A stretch of 64,000 nt of DNA, from the NCBI RefSeq assembly GCF_029369745.1, contig NZ_CP120210.1, positions 186,001 to 250,000 of the forward strand. The letters run 5' to 3'. A program made the position numbers and the translations under genes. The notes beneath the pieces were generated by a model. That model did not search any database, had not been told where the DNA came from, and was given only the letters and a program-made list of their open reading frames with translations. The stretch is from Amycolatopsis sp. QT-25 (GTDB taxonomy: Bacteria; Actinomycetota; Actinomycetes; Mycobacteriales; Pseudonocardiaceae). Positions 33,809 through 46,230 of this stretch are shown piece after piece (position 1 is the first letter of the stretch; every line of letters begins with the position of its first letter).

Positions 33809-35046
33809 GCTTGAACCAGCGTTTTCCGCTCGCGGAGGCGATCGAGGTCGACGAGCTCGTCGAAGAGCTGCGGGCCGAGCCCGTCGGCGGACGGCTGCGC
33901 GTGGGCGACCCGCGCGTCGTGGAATTCCTGACGAAGTTCGCGCGCAAACTCCTCGCGCCCGCGACCGCGCGCCGCTTCCCGGAACTGGCGTCACTCGGTT
34001 TCTTTCTGCGCAAGGGAGAGATCGCGAAGGCGCTCTCCACTTTGGAGACCTCCGGCGACGCGCTGCGCTTCCCGCGCGGGCTGGTCTTCCACGTCCCGCC
34101 CGCCAACGTCGACACGATCTTCGTGTACTCGTGGGCGCTTTCCGCGCTGGCGGGTAACCACAACGTCGTCCGCGTGTCGTCGCGGTCGGCAGGCGCCGCC
34201 GAAACGGTGCTGGAGGCACTGAACGCCGCACTGTCCGAAGTGGACGCCGACACCGCCGCCGCGATCACCGCGACCCAGCGCATGGTCACCTACGATCGCA
34301 GCGACGCGATCAGCGGCGCGCTGTCGGTCGCCGCGGACCTGCGGGTCATCTGGGGCGGCGACGCCTCGGTCGCGGCCTTGCGCAAGTACCCGCTGGCGCC
34401 GCACGCGCGCGACCTGACCTTCCCGGATCGGTCGTCGTTCGCGGTCGCGTCGGTGCGAGGCTGGCAGAACGCCTCCGAGGCCGAGCGGCGCGGCGCGGCC
34501 GAAGGCTTCTACAACGACTCGTACTGGTTCGACCAGGCCGCCTGTTCGTCGCCGCGCGCGGTGTTCTGGGTCGGTGACGAAGCAGGCGCCCGCGAAGCCG
34601 GACAGGAGTTCCGGAAGCTGCTGGCCGAAGTGCTGGCGACGAAACAGCATGTCACCGAGCCCGCCATGGCCGTGCAGAAGCGGGTGTCCGCCTACGGCGC
34701 GGCCGTCGACGGGCTCGTCGACGGCATCGAGTTCCAAGGCAACGGCATCGCGACCCTCGAACTGGCCGACCCCGCCGTCCTCCCGCGCGAATGGCTCGGC
34801 GCGGGCACTTTCGCCAACGCGCGGGTCGGCACGCTTTCCGACCTGGTCCCGATCGTGCTCCGCAAAGACCAAACCGTCGGCCAATTCGGTTTCCGCAAGG
34901 AAGAATTGACCGAATTCGTGACGGAATTGGCGGGCCGCGGCGTCGACCGTGTCGTTCCTTTCGGATCGGCCCTGACGTTCTCCGCCATTTGGGACGGCTA
35001 CGATCTGCTGGCCGAGTTCAGCCGCTTGGTGACCGTGCAGGTCTGA
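33805..35046 (+). CDS. LuxC-like acyl-CoA/acyl-protein reductase
   Basis: A 413-aa aldehyde dehydrogenase-superfamily reductase of the LuxC family. The nucleophile is Cys247 in FDQAACSSPRAVFW. FHVPPANVDTIFVYSWALSALAGN is the family's N-terminal signature and LTFPDRSSFAV is also typical. It reduces an activated acyl group to aldehyde with NADPH. Paired with the LuxE-like protein it forms a two-protein fatty acid reductase; the fate of the aldehyde (alcohol, imine with an amino-sugar, other) is unknown. Confidence 0.87.
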   Translation: MSLNQRFPLAEAIEVDELVEELRAEPVGGRLRVGDPRVVEFLTKFARKLLAPATARRFPELASLGFFLRKGEIAKALSTLETSGDALRFPRGLVFHVPPANVDTIFVYSWALSALAGNHNVVRVSSRSAGAAETVLEALNAALSEVDADTAAAITATQRMVTYDRSDAISGALSVAADLRVIWGGDASVAALRKYPLAPHARDLTFPDRSSFAVASVRGWQNASEAERRGAAEGFYNDSYWFDQAACSSPRAVFWVGDEAGAREAGQEFRKLLAEVLATKQHVTEPAMAVQKRVSAYGAAVDGLVDGIEFQGNGIATLELADPAVLPREWLGAGTFANARVGTLSDLVPIVLRKDQTVGQFGFRKEELTEFVTELAGRGVDRVVPFGSALTFSAIWDGYDLLAEFSRLVTVQV

Positions 35047-35081
35047 CCAGCGGCGACAGAGGTTTCCGCGGAGGAGGTTCA

Positions 35082-36053
35082 GTGACGACCGTCGAAACGC
35101 CCGAAGGGGAGTCTTCGGTTGCGGTAAAGCAGCCGAAATCCACCAGGGCGAAGATCCTCGACGTCGTCCGCTGGGTCGCGATCCTCCTGGTCGTCGGATT
35201 CGCCGCGAAGACCCTGGTCGGCAATTGGGGCGAATTCTGGCGCACGCTGTCCGAAGTCGCCTGGGAATCCTCCACGTTGAGCCTGCTCGCGCTCGTTGCC
35301 GCGATCCTGGTGTCGACCTACGGCTGGCAGGTCATGGTCGACGACCTCGGCAAGCCGATCGGCTACGCCCGCGGCGCGCAGATCTGCCTCGTCGGTTCCC
35401 TCGGCAAATACGTGCCGGGGTCGGTGTGGGCGTACCTGCTGCAGATGGAACTGGGCCGCAAGGCCGGGCTCGCCAGGGCGCGGATCTTCACCGGTTCGCT
35501 GATCCAGCTCGGCGTCGGCGTGGTGTCGGCCCTGGTCGTCTCGCTGCTCGCGGCTCCCGCGGTGTTCAGCAACAGCCCGCGGGCGCTGTGGCTGTTCGTG
35601 CTCATCCCGGTCGGCCTGGCGATGCTGCACCCGCGCGTGCTCACCTGGGGCACGTCGCTGGTGCTGCGGATCCTGCGCCGCCCGCCGCTGGACCACCGGC
35701 TCAGCTGGTCGGTCGTCGGGAAGGTCTTCGGCTCGTCGACGGCGGCGTGGGCGCTCCAGGGCGTGCACCTGTGGCTGCTGGCGAACTCCGTCGGCGCACC
35801 CGGCTTCGGTGGTTTCGTGCTGTGCGTCGGCGCGATGGCCGTCGCCATGACCGTCGGGACGTTCGCGTTCATCCTGCCCAGCGGGGTCGGCGTCCGCGAG
35901 GTCGCGCAGGTCGCCGTGCTCACCGCGTCGGGCCTCACCGTCGTCCAGGCGACGGCTTTCGCCATCGCTTCCCGGGTCATGTTCACCGTCGCCGACCTGA
36001 TCACCGCCGGCGCCGCCGCCCTCTCCGCCCGCCTCGCCGACCGCCGCAATTAG
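35082..36053 (+). CDS. Flippase-like lysylphosphatidylglycerol synthase TM family protein
   Basis: A 323-aa integral membrane protein, GTG 35082 after GGAGGAGG. It has about eight hydrophobic helices of the MprF-N/AglD (UPF0104) family, with LVGSLGKYVPGSVWAYLLQMELGRKAG and LPSGVGVREVAQVAVL as signatures. Members move or help move lipid-linked substrates across the membrane. Positioned 35 bases after the LuxC-like gene, it may handle the lipid or glycolipid made by the cluster. Confidence 0.82.
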   Translation: MTTVETPEGESSVAVKQPKSTRAKILDVVRWVAILLVVGFAAKTLVGNWGEFWRTLSEVAWESSTLSLLALVAAILVSTYGWQVMVDDLGKPIGYARGAQICLVGSLGKYVPGSVWAYLLQMELGRKAGLARARIFTGSLIQLGVGVVSALVVSLLAAPAVFSNSPRALWLFVLIPVGLAMLHPRVLTWGTSLVLRILRRPPLDHRLSWSVVGKVFGSSTAAWALQGVHLWLLANSVGAPGFGGFVLCVGAMAVAMTVGTFAFILPSGVGVREVAQVAVLTASGLTVVQATAFAIASRVMFTVADLITAGAAALSARLADRRN

Positions 36054-36120
36054 TCACCTACTTGCGGTCTTTCCCCTCGCGTCGGTCGCCGTAACGCCCG
36101 CAAGTAGGTGACTGATTGCG
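36045..36120. terminator. Long inverted repeat after the flippase-like gene
   Basis: Arms of 22 bases (36045-36066 and 36099-36120, CGCAATTAGTCACCTACTTGCG-type) differ at one position. The left arm includes the stop codon. The loop is 32 bases. Confidence 0.65.
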
Positions 36121-36245
36121 GTGGGGCCGGTCGCCCGCCACACGGTCAGCCGCACCATCGCCGCTCGCACCCAGGGGCGTTCCACCTTGCCGGGCGAAAC
36201 GGCGGAACGTTGGCTATTTCGTGCACACTTGCTGGACCGTTCGTG

Positions 36246-36287
36246 TCGATCACCGCGCCGAAGGAAACACATCGGCGCGGTGATCGA
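36246..36287. repeat. Perfect 16-base inverted repeat upstream of a GT-C gene
   Basis: TCGATCACCGCGCCGA and its complement are separated by 10 bases. It lies 60 bases before the GTG at 36347, in a 293-base intergenic stretch (36054-36346) with no gene. A TTGACC hexamer follows at 36291. It may be an operator, attenuator or terminator. Confidence 0.5.
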
Positions 36288-36346
36288 TACTTGACCGTAG
36301 TCTTTTTCATCAGGGGAGTGGCTCGGCCCGGGAGGGTGGGGATCAG

Positions 36347-37951
36347 GTGGTGCTCGCGCTCGTCGTCGCCTGGTTCGTGGTCGCGGTCTTCGTCCTGGTG
36401 GCCTGGCCCAGGATCGGTGCCGACCGCCGGTGGCGTGCCGCCGCGCTGACGCTCATCCTCGGTTTCTCACTGCTGCACCAGCTGCTGTTCTCGACCATCG
36501 CGGAAGACGCGTACGTCACTTTCCGCTACGCCCAGAACATCGCCGACGGCAACGGCCCGGTGTTCAACACCGGCGAGCGGATCGAGGGTTACGCGAATTT
36601 CCTCTGGATGATCCTCATCGCGTTCCCGAAGGCCGCTTTCGGGGCCGACATCGAGACCTCCGCGATCGTGCTCGGCATCCTCTCCGCCCTCGGCGCCGTC
36701 CTGCTCGCGTGCGTGACGGTGAACCGGGTGGTCGCGCGGGCGGTCGGCGAGCCTCGGCCCGCTTACGGGGTGGCCGCGGCGGTGCTCGTCGCGGGCGCCG
36801 GGGGCCTTGCCGCGTACGGCGGATCCGGCACCGAGACGCCGTTGTTCGTCCTGCTCGTGTTCGGTGTCTTCGCCTCGCTCGCGGCCCGGCGCCCGGTGGT
36901 CGCGGGGGTGCTCGTCTCCTTCGCGATGATGACGCGCCCGGCCGGGTTCCTGCTCGCGGTGCTGGTCGGCGGCTGGCTGGTCGTCGCCGCCTTCCGCGGC
37001 CGGTACACCTGGTGGTCGCCGGTGGGCTGGCTGCTCGGCGGACTGGTCTTCGTGGTGCCGTGGATGGTGTGGCGCGTCACCTACTACGACCACGTCCTGC
37101 CGACCTCGGTCCTCATCCCCTTCGACGAACGAAGCCGGTGGGACCACGGCTGGCACTACCTGTCGGGTTTCTCGGTGGCCCACCAGGGGTTCCTGCTGCT
37201 CGGCCTGATCGCGGCGGTGGCGCTGCTCCTGCGCCGCACCGGACGGACTCCGCACGAGGCCGAGGCCAGGTCGCTGGCCTGGCTGATGCTCGTCACCGCC
37301 GTCGCGCTGACCGCTTTCGTGGTGTTCTTCGGCGGTGACGCCGGACCGGCCTGGCGACTGCTGGCGCCGATCCCGCCGCTGCTGTCGGTGGCGGCGGTGT
37401 CGGTCTACGGCGTGCTCACCGCCGCCGCGAAACCGAGTCCGCGCCCGCGGCTGCCGGTCCAGCGGCTGATGCCCGCCGCCGCGGTGGCGTTGTCCGGGCT
37501 CGCGGTGCTGGTCTCGATGTTCAGCCCGGAAATGCTCGCGCGCGTGCGTGCCTGGCACGACCACGGCGCGCAGATGGAGGAGATCGGCCGCTGGCTCGAC
37601 GGTTATCTGCCACCCGGGTCGGTCGTGAGCACGTCCGCGCCCGGTGTGCTGTCGTACCACGCCGGGACGCAGCTGCAGATCGTCGGCGTCCGAGGCCAGA
37701 CCGAGGAAGCGGGTGAGTCCGTCGTCTCCCGGCGGCATCCGACGATCGCCGTCATCACCGACAGCGGCTACGCGGCGAAGCAGTCTTGCGTGATCGACCC
37801 GGCGTACGCGCAGAGGTACCGCGTCGCGACCTTCGTGCGTGAAGGAACCTCGTCGTGGCTGGCCGTGTTCCTGCGGGCGGACGTCGAGCGTTCGGTCAGA
37901 GCGGCCCTCGACCGCTCGCCCGATTTCCGCCACGTACCGTGCCCTTCGTGA
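36347..37951 (+). CDS. GT-C membrane glycosyltransferase, AftB-like
   Basis: A 534-aa integral membrane protein with about ten helices and a C-terminal extracytoplasmic domain (about 395-534). The first loop contains AEDAYVTFRYAQNIADGNGPVFN and ERIEGYANFLWM, the pattern of mycobacterial AftB (DD-Y-TFRYARN, GERVEGYSNPLW), with Glu-Asp instead of Asp-Asp. AftB adds terminal arabinofuranose from decaprenyl-phospho-arabinose to arabinan. The sugar used here is not certain. GTGA overlap with the next gene. Confidence 0.75.
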   Translation: MVLALVVAWFVVAVFVLVAWPRIGADRRWRAAALTLILGFSLLHQLLFSTIAEDAYVTFRYAQNIADGNGPVFNTGERIEGYANFLWMILIAFPKAAFGADIETSAIVLGILSALGAVLLACVTVNRVVARAVGEPRPAYGVAAAVLVAGAGGLAAYGGSGTETPLFVLLVFGVFASLAARRPVVAGVLVSFAMMTRPAGFLLAVLVGGWLVVAAFRGRYTWWSPVGWLLGGLVFVVPWMVWRVTYYDHVLPTSVLIPFDERSRWDHGWHYLSGFSVAHQGFLLLGLIAAVALLLRRTGRTPHEAEARSLAWLMLVTAVALTAFVVFFGGDAGPAWRLLAPIPPLLSVAAVSVYGVLTAAAKPSPRPRLPVQRLMPAAAVALSGLAVLVSMFSPEMLARVRAWHDHGAQMEEIGRWLDGYLPPGSVVSTSAPGVLSYHAGTQLQIVGVRGQTEEAGESVVSRRHPTIAVITDSGYAAKQSCVIDPAYAQRYRVATFVREGTSSWLAVFLRADVERSVRAALDRSPDFRHVPCPS

Positions 37952-39408
37952 GCGTTGACGAACACGGCCCTCTCGCGTCGCCGGTCACGGCCGGAAGGCC
38001 GGCAGTGTCGGTACCTTCGCACCTGTTCGGCCTCTTTGTGTTCGCCGCCGCGCTCACCGTGCTGCTGGTTCGCTTCCTCGTGCCGCGGCCGGTCGGGATG
38101 TCCGACAACGGCGACGGTTTCCGCGTGCTGTGCGGCGCGGGGATCCCGTGGAAGGGCAAGCCGGAGGGGTTCGTCCGGCTTGCCTACACGGCCCCGGCAG
38201 GTGAATGCGACGCCACTTATCTCCTGACTCAGAGCTGGTTCGCGCGGATCGCCCGGTCGATCGGCGGTGTGCTCGGCCTCGAATCGACGCTCAGCCTGGT
38301 CGTTCTCGGCGTGCTCACCAGCGTCCTCGCCGCCGCGGCGGTCGCGTCGATCGTCGTCGGGCTGCCGTACTCGCGCCGCGTCCGCGGTTTCGCGGCCGTG
38401 GGCTTGCTGCTGGTCGTGGCGGACTCGGCGTTCTTCGGCTATTTCGCCTCCGTGCTCGGCGAAGGTGCCGCTTTCCTCGGTCTCCTGCTCGCCGTCGGCG
38501 GCTTGCTGGTGGCCGCGCGGCCCGGCTGGTGGCGTTACGCGGGACTGGCCGTACTGCTGTTCGGCGGCGTGGTCGCGGTCAACGCCAAGGTCCAGACGCT
38601 GATGATCCTGCCGTTGCTCGCGCTCGCCGTCCTGCTCGTCCGCCCGGCGGGTGTCCGTGGCGTGAAGCGCTGGCTTCCTGTGATGTTCGTCATCGGCGCG
38701 CTCGCCGGAGGCACGGCCTACGCGCAGCAGACCGTCGAACCGGCGAAGCTGCCCGACGGCTCTCTCGCCGCGAGGCCGGGCGACGATTCGCGTGAGATCA
38801 ACATGTTCAACACGATCTTCCTGACCATTGTGGACGGTCGGCACGACACCGGGGCCGACCTCGCCGCGCTGGGGCTGCCCGCTTCGTTCGGCCAGTACGC
38901 GGGCAACGGCTGGTGGCATCCGAAGCCCGCGACGCTGGATCCCGAGTACCCGAAGTACCGCGAACAGATCAGCAGGCGCAACGTCGTCGAGTACTTCGCG
39001 ACGCATCCCTTGCGCACCACGGAAATCCTGAACCGCGCGGCGGGCGACCTGCTCACCGCGCGACCGCCCTACCTCGGCAGCTTCGGCCGGTCTGCGGGTT
39101 TCGCCCCCGAAACACAGGAATATCGCGTCCCGATCGTTTCGACCGTGACGAAACTGCTGTCGCCGCTGGGTTTCTTCGCCTTGCTGCCGATCTGGGCCTT
39201 GCTCGCCTGGCGTGGCTGGAAGACGCGGCGCGAAGCGGTGGGCATCACGCTGGGTTTCGTGCTCGCGGTGGCCGTCGGGCAGTTCGCGCTGGCCGCGCTG
39301 GGTGACGGCCTGGAGAACGTCAAGCACCAGGTGATCGCGCTGTTCTGCACGGTGCTCGGTGTCGCACTGGCGCTGGTGACCTTCGCGCGACGAGAGCGTT
39401 CGGAGTGA
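37948..39408 (+). CDS. Polytopic membrane protein, probable GT-C type, unknown
   Basis: A 486-aa protein, GTG 37948 overlapping the previous stop. About ten hydrophobic helices alternate with extracytoplasmic loops. The first loop has GMSDNGDGFRVLCGAGI, an acidic motif where GT-C enzymes place their catalytic Asp, and a later large loop has SREINMFNTIF. No named family recognised. Coupling to the AftB-like gene suggests shared work in glycan assembly. Confidence 0.65.
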   Translation: MSVDEHGPLASPVTAGRPAVSVPSHLFGLFVFAAALTVLLVRFLVPRPVGMSDNGDGFRVLCGAGIPWKGKPEGFVRLAYTAPAGECDATYLLTQSWFARIARSIGGVLGLESTLSLVVLGVLTSVLAAAAVASIVVGLPYSRRVRGFAAVGLLLVVADSAFFGYFASVLGEGAAFLGLLLAVGGLLVAARPGWWRYAGLAVLLFGGVVAVNAKVQTLMILPLLALAVLLVRPAGVRGVKRWLPVMFVIGALAGGTAYAQQTVEPAKLPDGSLAARPGDDSREINMFNTIFLTIVDGRHDTGADLAALGLPASFGQYAGNGWWHPKPATLDPEYPKYREQISRRNVVEYFATHPLRTTEILNRAAGDLLTARPPYLGSFGRSAGFAPETQEYRVPIVSTVTKLLSPLGFFALLPIWALLAWRGWKTRREAVGITLGFVLAVAVGQFALAALGDGLENVKHQVIALFCTVLGVALALVTFARRERSE

Positions 39409-39415
39409 TGTGACC

Positions 39416-39451
39416 TACGCGACCGTAGGTTCGGCACCCTACGGTCGCGTA
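39416..39451 (+). terminator. Hairpin between the GT-C gene and plsC-like gene
   Basis: Perfect 14-base arms TACGCGACCGTAGG / CCTACGGTCGCGTA flank an 8-base loop. It starts 7 bases after the stop at 39408 and ends 10 bases before the next ATG, so it may also affect ribosome access. Confidence 0.6.
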
Positions 39452-39461
39452 ACCTGAACGA

Positions 39462-40196
39462 ATGGCTGAGCTCGTTTACCCGCCCGTCATCATGGCGGCG
39501 AAGTTGATGTTCCGGGTGCTGGACAACCGCATCCGGGTGGAGGGGACCGAGCACATCCCGTCGACGGGCGGGGCGGTCATCGCCTGCAACCACGTGAGCT
39601 ACCTCGACTTCATCTTCTGCGGGCTCGGCGCGCAGCCCGCGAAACGCCTGGTCAGGTTCATGGCGAAGAAGGAGATCTTCAGCAACCGCATCGCCGGACC
39701 GCTCATGCGCGGCATGCACCACATCTCCGTCGATCGCGGCGCCGGTCTCGCGTCGTACCGCGAAGCCGTCGAGCGGCTGAAGGCCGGCGAGGTCGTCGGC
39801 GTGTTTCCCGAGGCCACGATCAGCCGGTCGTTCACCGTGAAGGACATCAAGTCCGGTGCCGTCCGCATGGCCGCCGAAGCGGGTGTCCCCGTCGTGCCGA
39901 TGGCGCTGTGGGGCACGCAGCGGCTGTGGACCAAGGGCCGCCCGAAGGACCTCACGAAGCGCCACGTCCCGATCTCGATCCTCGTCGGCGAGCCGATGCA
40001 CCCGAAGGCCGACGAGGACGCCGAAATCCTCTCGAAGGACCTTCGCGTGCGGATGTCCGCGCTCGTGGACCGCGTCCAGGCCGGCTACCCGGCCGAGCCC
40101 GACTCCGACGACGAGCGCTGGTGGCTGCCCGCGCACCTCGGTGGCACCGCCCCGACCCCGGAAGAGGCCACGAAGCTCGACCGCGAAGGCCGCTAG
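39462..40196 (+). CDS. PlsC-type 1-acylglycerol-3-phosphate acyltransferase
   Basis: A 244-aa acyltransferase. The HX4D catalytic motif is NHVSYLD near residue 46, FPEATISRS corresponds to block III (EGTRS-like, with an unusual TIS) and GVPVVPMALWG to block IV. It would acylate lysophosphatidate or a glycolipid such as a mannoside at the inner membrane face. Its C-terminus is hydrophilic (RWWLPAHLGGTAPTPEEA), a common actinobacterial tail. Confidence 0.88.
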   Translation: MAELVYPPVIMAAKLMFRVLDNRIRVEGTEHIPSTGGAVIACNHVSYLDFIFCGLGAQPAKRLVRFMAKKEIFSNRIAGPLMRGMHHISVDRGAGLASYREAVERLKAGEVVGVFPEATISRSFTVKDIKSGAVRMAAEAGVPVVPMALWGTQRLWTKGRPKDLTKRHVPISILVGEPMHPKADEDAEILSKDLRVRMSALVDRVQAGYPAEPDSDDERWWLPAHLGGTAPTPEEATKLDREGR

Positions 40197-40215
40197 ACCG
40201 CTAGACCGCTAGACC
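40192..40215. repeat. Eight-base tandem repeat putting TAG in all three frames
   Basis: GCTAGACC occurs three times in a row. The first copy supplies the stop of the PlsC-like gene (40194-40196); the next TAGs fall at 40202 and 40210. Because 8 is not a multiple of 3, the three stops close all three forward frames. Confidence 0.85.
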
Positions 40216-40353
40216 GCCGTGTCGTCCGTCTGATCACGCGTGTCGTCCGCCTGATCCCGCGCACCCCGGCTCCCTCGGCCCGTGCCCTGCCCCTCAGCGG
40301 CGGGTTCGCGTGATCGGCTGGACGACACGGCGGGGGAATCCGTTCGGCTCGGC
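40216..40353. repeat. Dispersed intergenic repeat of GTCGTCC-TGATCACGCG type
   Basis: Contains GTGTCGTCCGTCTGATCACGCG directly followed by a second degenerate copy, GTGTCGTCCGCCTGATCCCGCG, and a later inverted copy GGACGACACGGCGGGG. The units resemble those at 8743 and 22200. It lies between convergent genes. Confidence 0.5.
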
Positions 40354-41169
40354 CTAGAACCAGCGTTCGAGTACCTGCGCGACGCCGTCCTCCGAGTTCG
40401 GGGCGGTCACCTCGTCGGCGGCGTCGAGGGCGTAGCGGTGCCCGTTGGCCATCGCGACGCCGTGCCCGGCCCAGCCGAGCATCTCGACGTCGTTCGGCAT
40501 GTCCCCGAACGCGATCACCCGCTCGGCCGGGACGCCCAGCCGCTCGGCGACCTCGGCCAGGCCGGTCGCCTTCGTGATGCCGTGCGCGGCGACCTCGATC
40601 AGGCCGGTGTTGGTCGAGTAGGTGATGTCCACGGAGCCGTCGAGCACCTCGCGTGCCGCCCGCGCCATCTCGTCGGAGTTCATCCCGCGCCTGCTGATCA
40701 GCAGTTTGATCGCCGGGTGCCCGAGCACCTCGGCCCGCGGCGCCTCCGTGCCCTCGTGGTCGCCCCACGGGTTGTGGTAGTCCGGCTCGATCACGAAGTT
40801 GCGCATCTCCGGGTCGAGCGCGGATTCGCCGACCCGCTCCGCGGCGAACCGGCAGCCGGGGAGAGCGTGATCGAGAGCACTCACCGTGTCGTGCAGCAGC
40901 TGGGGTTCGAGCAGTCCGTGAATCGCCACGATCCGGTCCGTTCCGATCTCGTACAGCACCGCGCCGTTCGCGCACACCGCGTACCCGGTCAGGCCCAGCG
41001 GATCCGCGATCGGGGCGATCCAGCGCGGCGGACGGCCGCTGGCCAGCACGAACGGCACTCCGTCCTCGGCGACGCGCCGGACGACGTCGATCGTGCGTTC
41101 GGACAGGACCTCCATCGGACCGAGCAGGGTGCCGTCGACGTCGGAGGCGATCAAGAGGGGTTTGTCCAC
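40354..41169 (-). CDS. HAD-superfamily (Cof-type) phosphatase
   Basis: A 271-aa HAD hydrolase with type IIB cap. Motif I is LIASDVDGTLLG with nucleophile Asp, motif II LASGRPP, motif III Lys in PAIKLLISRRG, and motif IV VIAFGDMPNDVEML. Cof-type enzymes dephosphorylate sugar phosphates and other small metabolites. Start GTG 41169 is chosen; GTG 41175 is possible. Convergent with the PlsC-like gene. Confidence 0.88.
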   Translation of the reverse strand: MDKPLLIASDVDGTLLGPMEVLSERTIDVVRRVAEDGVPFVLASGRPPRWIAPIADPLGLTGYAVCANGAVLYEIGTDRIVAIHGLLEPQLLHDTVSALDHALPGCRFAAERVGESALDPEMRNFVIEPDYHNPWGDHEGTEAPRAEVLGHPAIKLLISRRGMNSDEMARAAREVLDGSVDITYSTNTGLIEVAAHGITKATGLAEVAERLGVPAERVIAFGDMPNDVEMLGWAGHGVAMANGHRYALDAADEVTAPNSEDGVAQVLERWF

Positions 41170-41290
41170 CGGCACATCATCCCCGAAGATCCGCTCATCG
41201 GGCGAAGTGTCGGCGGGCACCGCTACCTCCGGCCATGCCCCCGCCGCCGCCCTCGAAGGAGAAGCTTCGCTTCGCGGTACCTTCCGTGGT

Positions 41291-42184
41291 GTGCGCGTAG
41301 GCATCGTGATCCTTCCGGAAGATCGTTGGTGGGCGGCCGAGCCGAAATGGCGGGCCGCCGAGGAATACGGCTTCGACCACGCTTGGACGTACGACCACCT
41401 CGGCTGGCGGAACCTCGTCGACGGGCCGTGGTTCAGTGCGCTGCCGACGTTGACGGCGGCGGCGATGGTGACGTCGCGGATCGGGCTGGGCACTTTCGTG
41501 GCCTCACCGGTCGCGCGGCACCCCGTGCCGTTCACCCGCGAGCTGACCACGCTCGACGACATCTCCGACGGCCGCTTCATCCTCGGCGTGGGCGCCGGCG
41601 TGCCGAACACCCATTACGACGCGACCGTCCTCGACGGCCCCGAACTGTCGGTCAAGCAGCGCACGGACCGCTTCACCGAGTTCGTCGAAGCGCTCGACGG
41701 GCTGCTGATGACCGATGGTTTCGACTACGAGGGCGAGTACTACCGGGCCAAGGGCGCGCGGAACCTGCCCGGTTGCGTGCAGCGGCCGCGACTGCCGTTC
41801 CTGGTGGCCGCGAACGGCCCGCGCACGATGACGCTCGCCGCGCGGTTCGGCGCCGGCTGGGCCACCACCGGCGGCAAGGCGGACACCCAGGACGAGTGGT
41901 GGAAGGGCGTCGCGGAACTGGTGAAGACCTTCGACGAGCGGCTCGACGCCGTCGGCAGGGACAAGGCGGGCGTGCAGCGGTTCCTGAGCCTCGACGCGGC
42001 GCCGGTGTTCTCCCTCGCCAGCGTGGAGGCGTTCAGCGACGCCGCCGGCCGGGCCGGAGAACTCGGGTTCACCGACATCGTCACGCACTGGCCGCGGTCC
42101 GGCGACTACTACGTCGGCCGCGAGTCGACGCTCGAAGCGGTCGTCAGCGATGTACTCCCGGTACTCCAGGGAAGAAGCGCTTAG
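41291..42184 (+). CDS. LLM-class (luciferase-like) F420-dependent oxidoreductase
   Basis: A 297-aa luciferase-like monooxygenase fold protein, GTG 41291. The N-terminus VGIVILPEDRW, AAEEYGFDHAWTYDHLGWR, then GLGTFVASPVARHPV and SDGRFILGVGAG are family motifs. Actinomycete members generally use F420H2, but FMN cannot be excluded. Substrate unknown. It is followed by a strong hairpin. Confidence 0.85.
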   Translation: MRVGIVILPEDRWWAAEPKWRAAEEYGFDHAWTYDHLGWRNLVDGPWFSALPTLTAAAMVTSRIGLGTFVASPVARHPVPFTRELTTLDDISDGRFILGVGAGVPNTHYDATVLDGPELSVKQRTDRFTEFVEALDGLLMTDGFDYEGEYYRAKGARNLPGCVQRPRLPFLVAANGPRTMTLAARFGAGWATTGGKADTQDEWWKGVAELVKTFDERLDAVGRDKAGVQRFLSLDAAPVFSLASVEAFSDAAGRAGELGFTDIVTHWPRSGDYYVGRESTLEAVVSDVLPVLQGRSA

Positions 42185-42317
42185 GCCGATCGGGTGACCT
42201 TGGTGGGCCGGGTAAACCAGTTCCGTCCCCTGGTCGTCTGACTGACGAATACAGCGAGTGGGTGTGGCCGAATCGGCTGCCCCTCATGGGTCACCCCGGG
42301 GGTGAATGGGGGACTGA

Positions 42318-42361
42318 GGCTCGCGTGGTCGCGGCAGGGGCAGTCCGCGACCACGCGAGCC
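42318..42361. terminator. Bidirectional hairpin between convergent genes
   Basis: Perfect 17-base arms (GGCTCGCGTGGTCGCGG and complement) with a 10-base loop. It lies between the LLM gene stop (42184) and the DUF6541 gene stop (42405). Confidence 0.7.
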
Positions 42362-42404
42362 TTGATCTCCGGCAACGGGTGGTCGCGTCACCGGCGGGCG
42401 GAGC

Positions 42405-46226
<3,822 letters not shown>

Positions 46227-46230
<4 letters not shown>

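Noticed and set aside
32756-35046. Bioluminescence operon
   Set aside because: LuxE- and LuxC-like genes are present, but there is no luxA/luxB pair. The only luciferase-fold gene (41291) is a distant LLM-class oxidoreductase.
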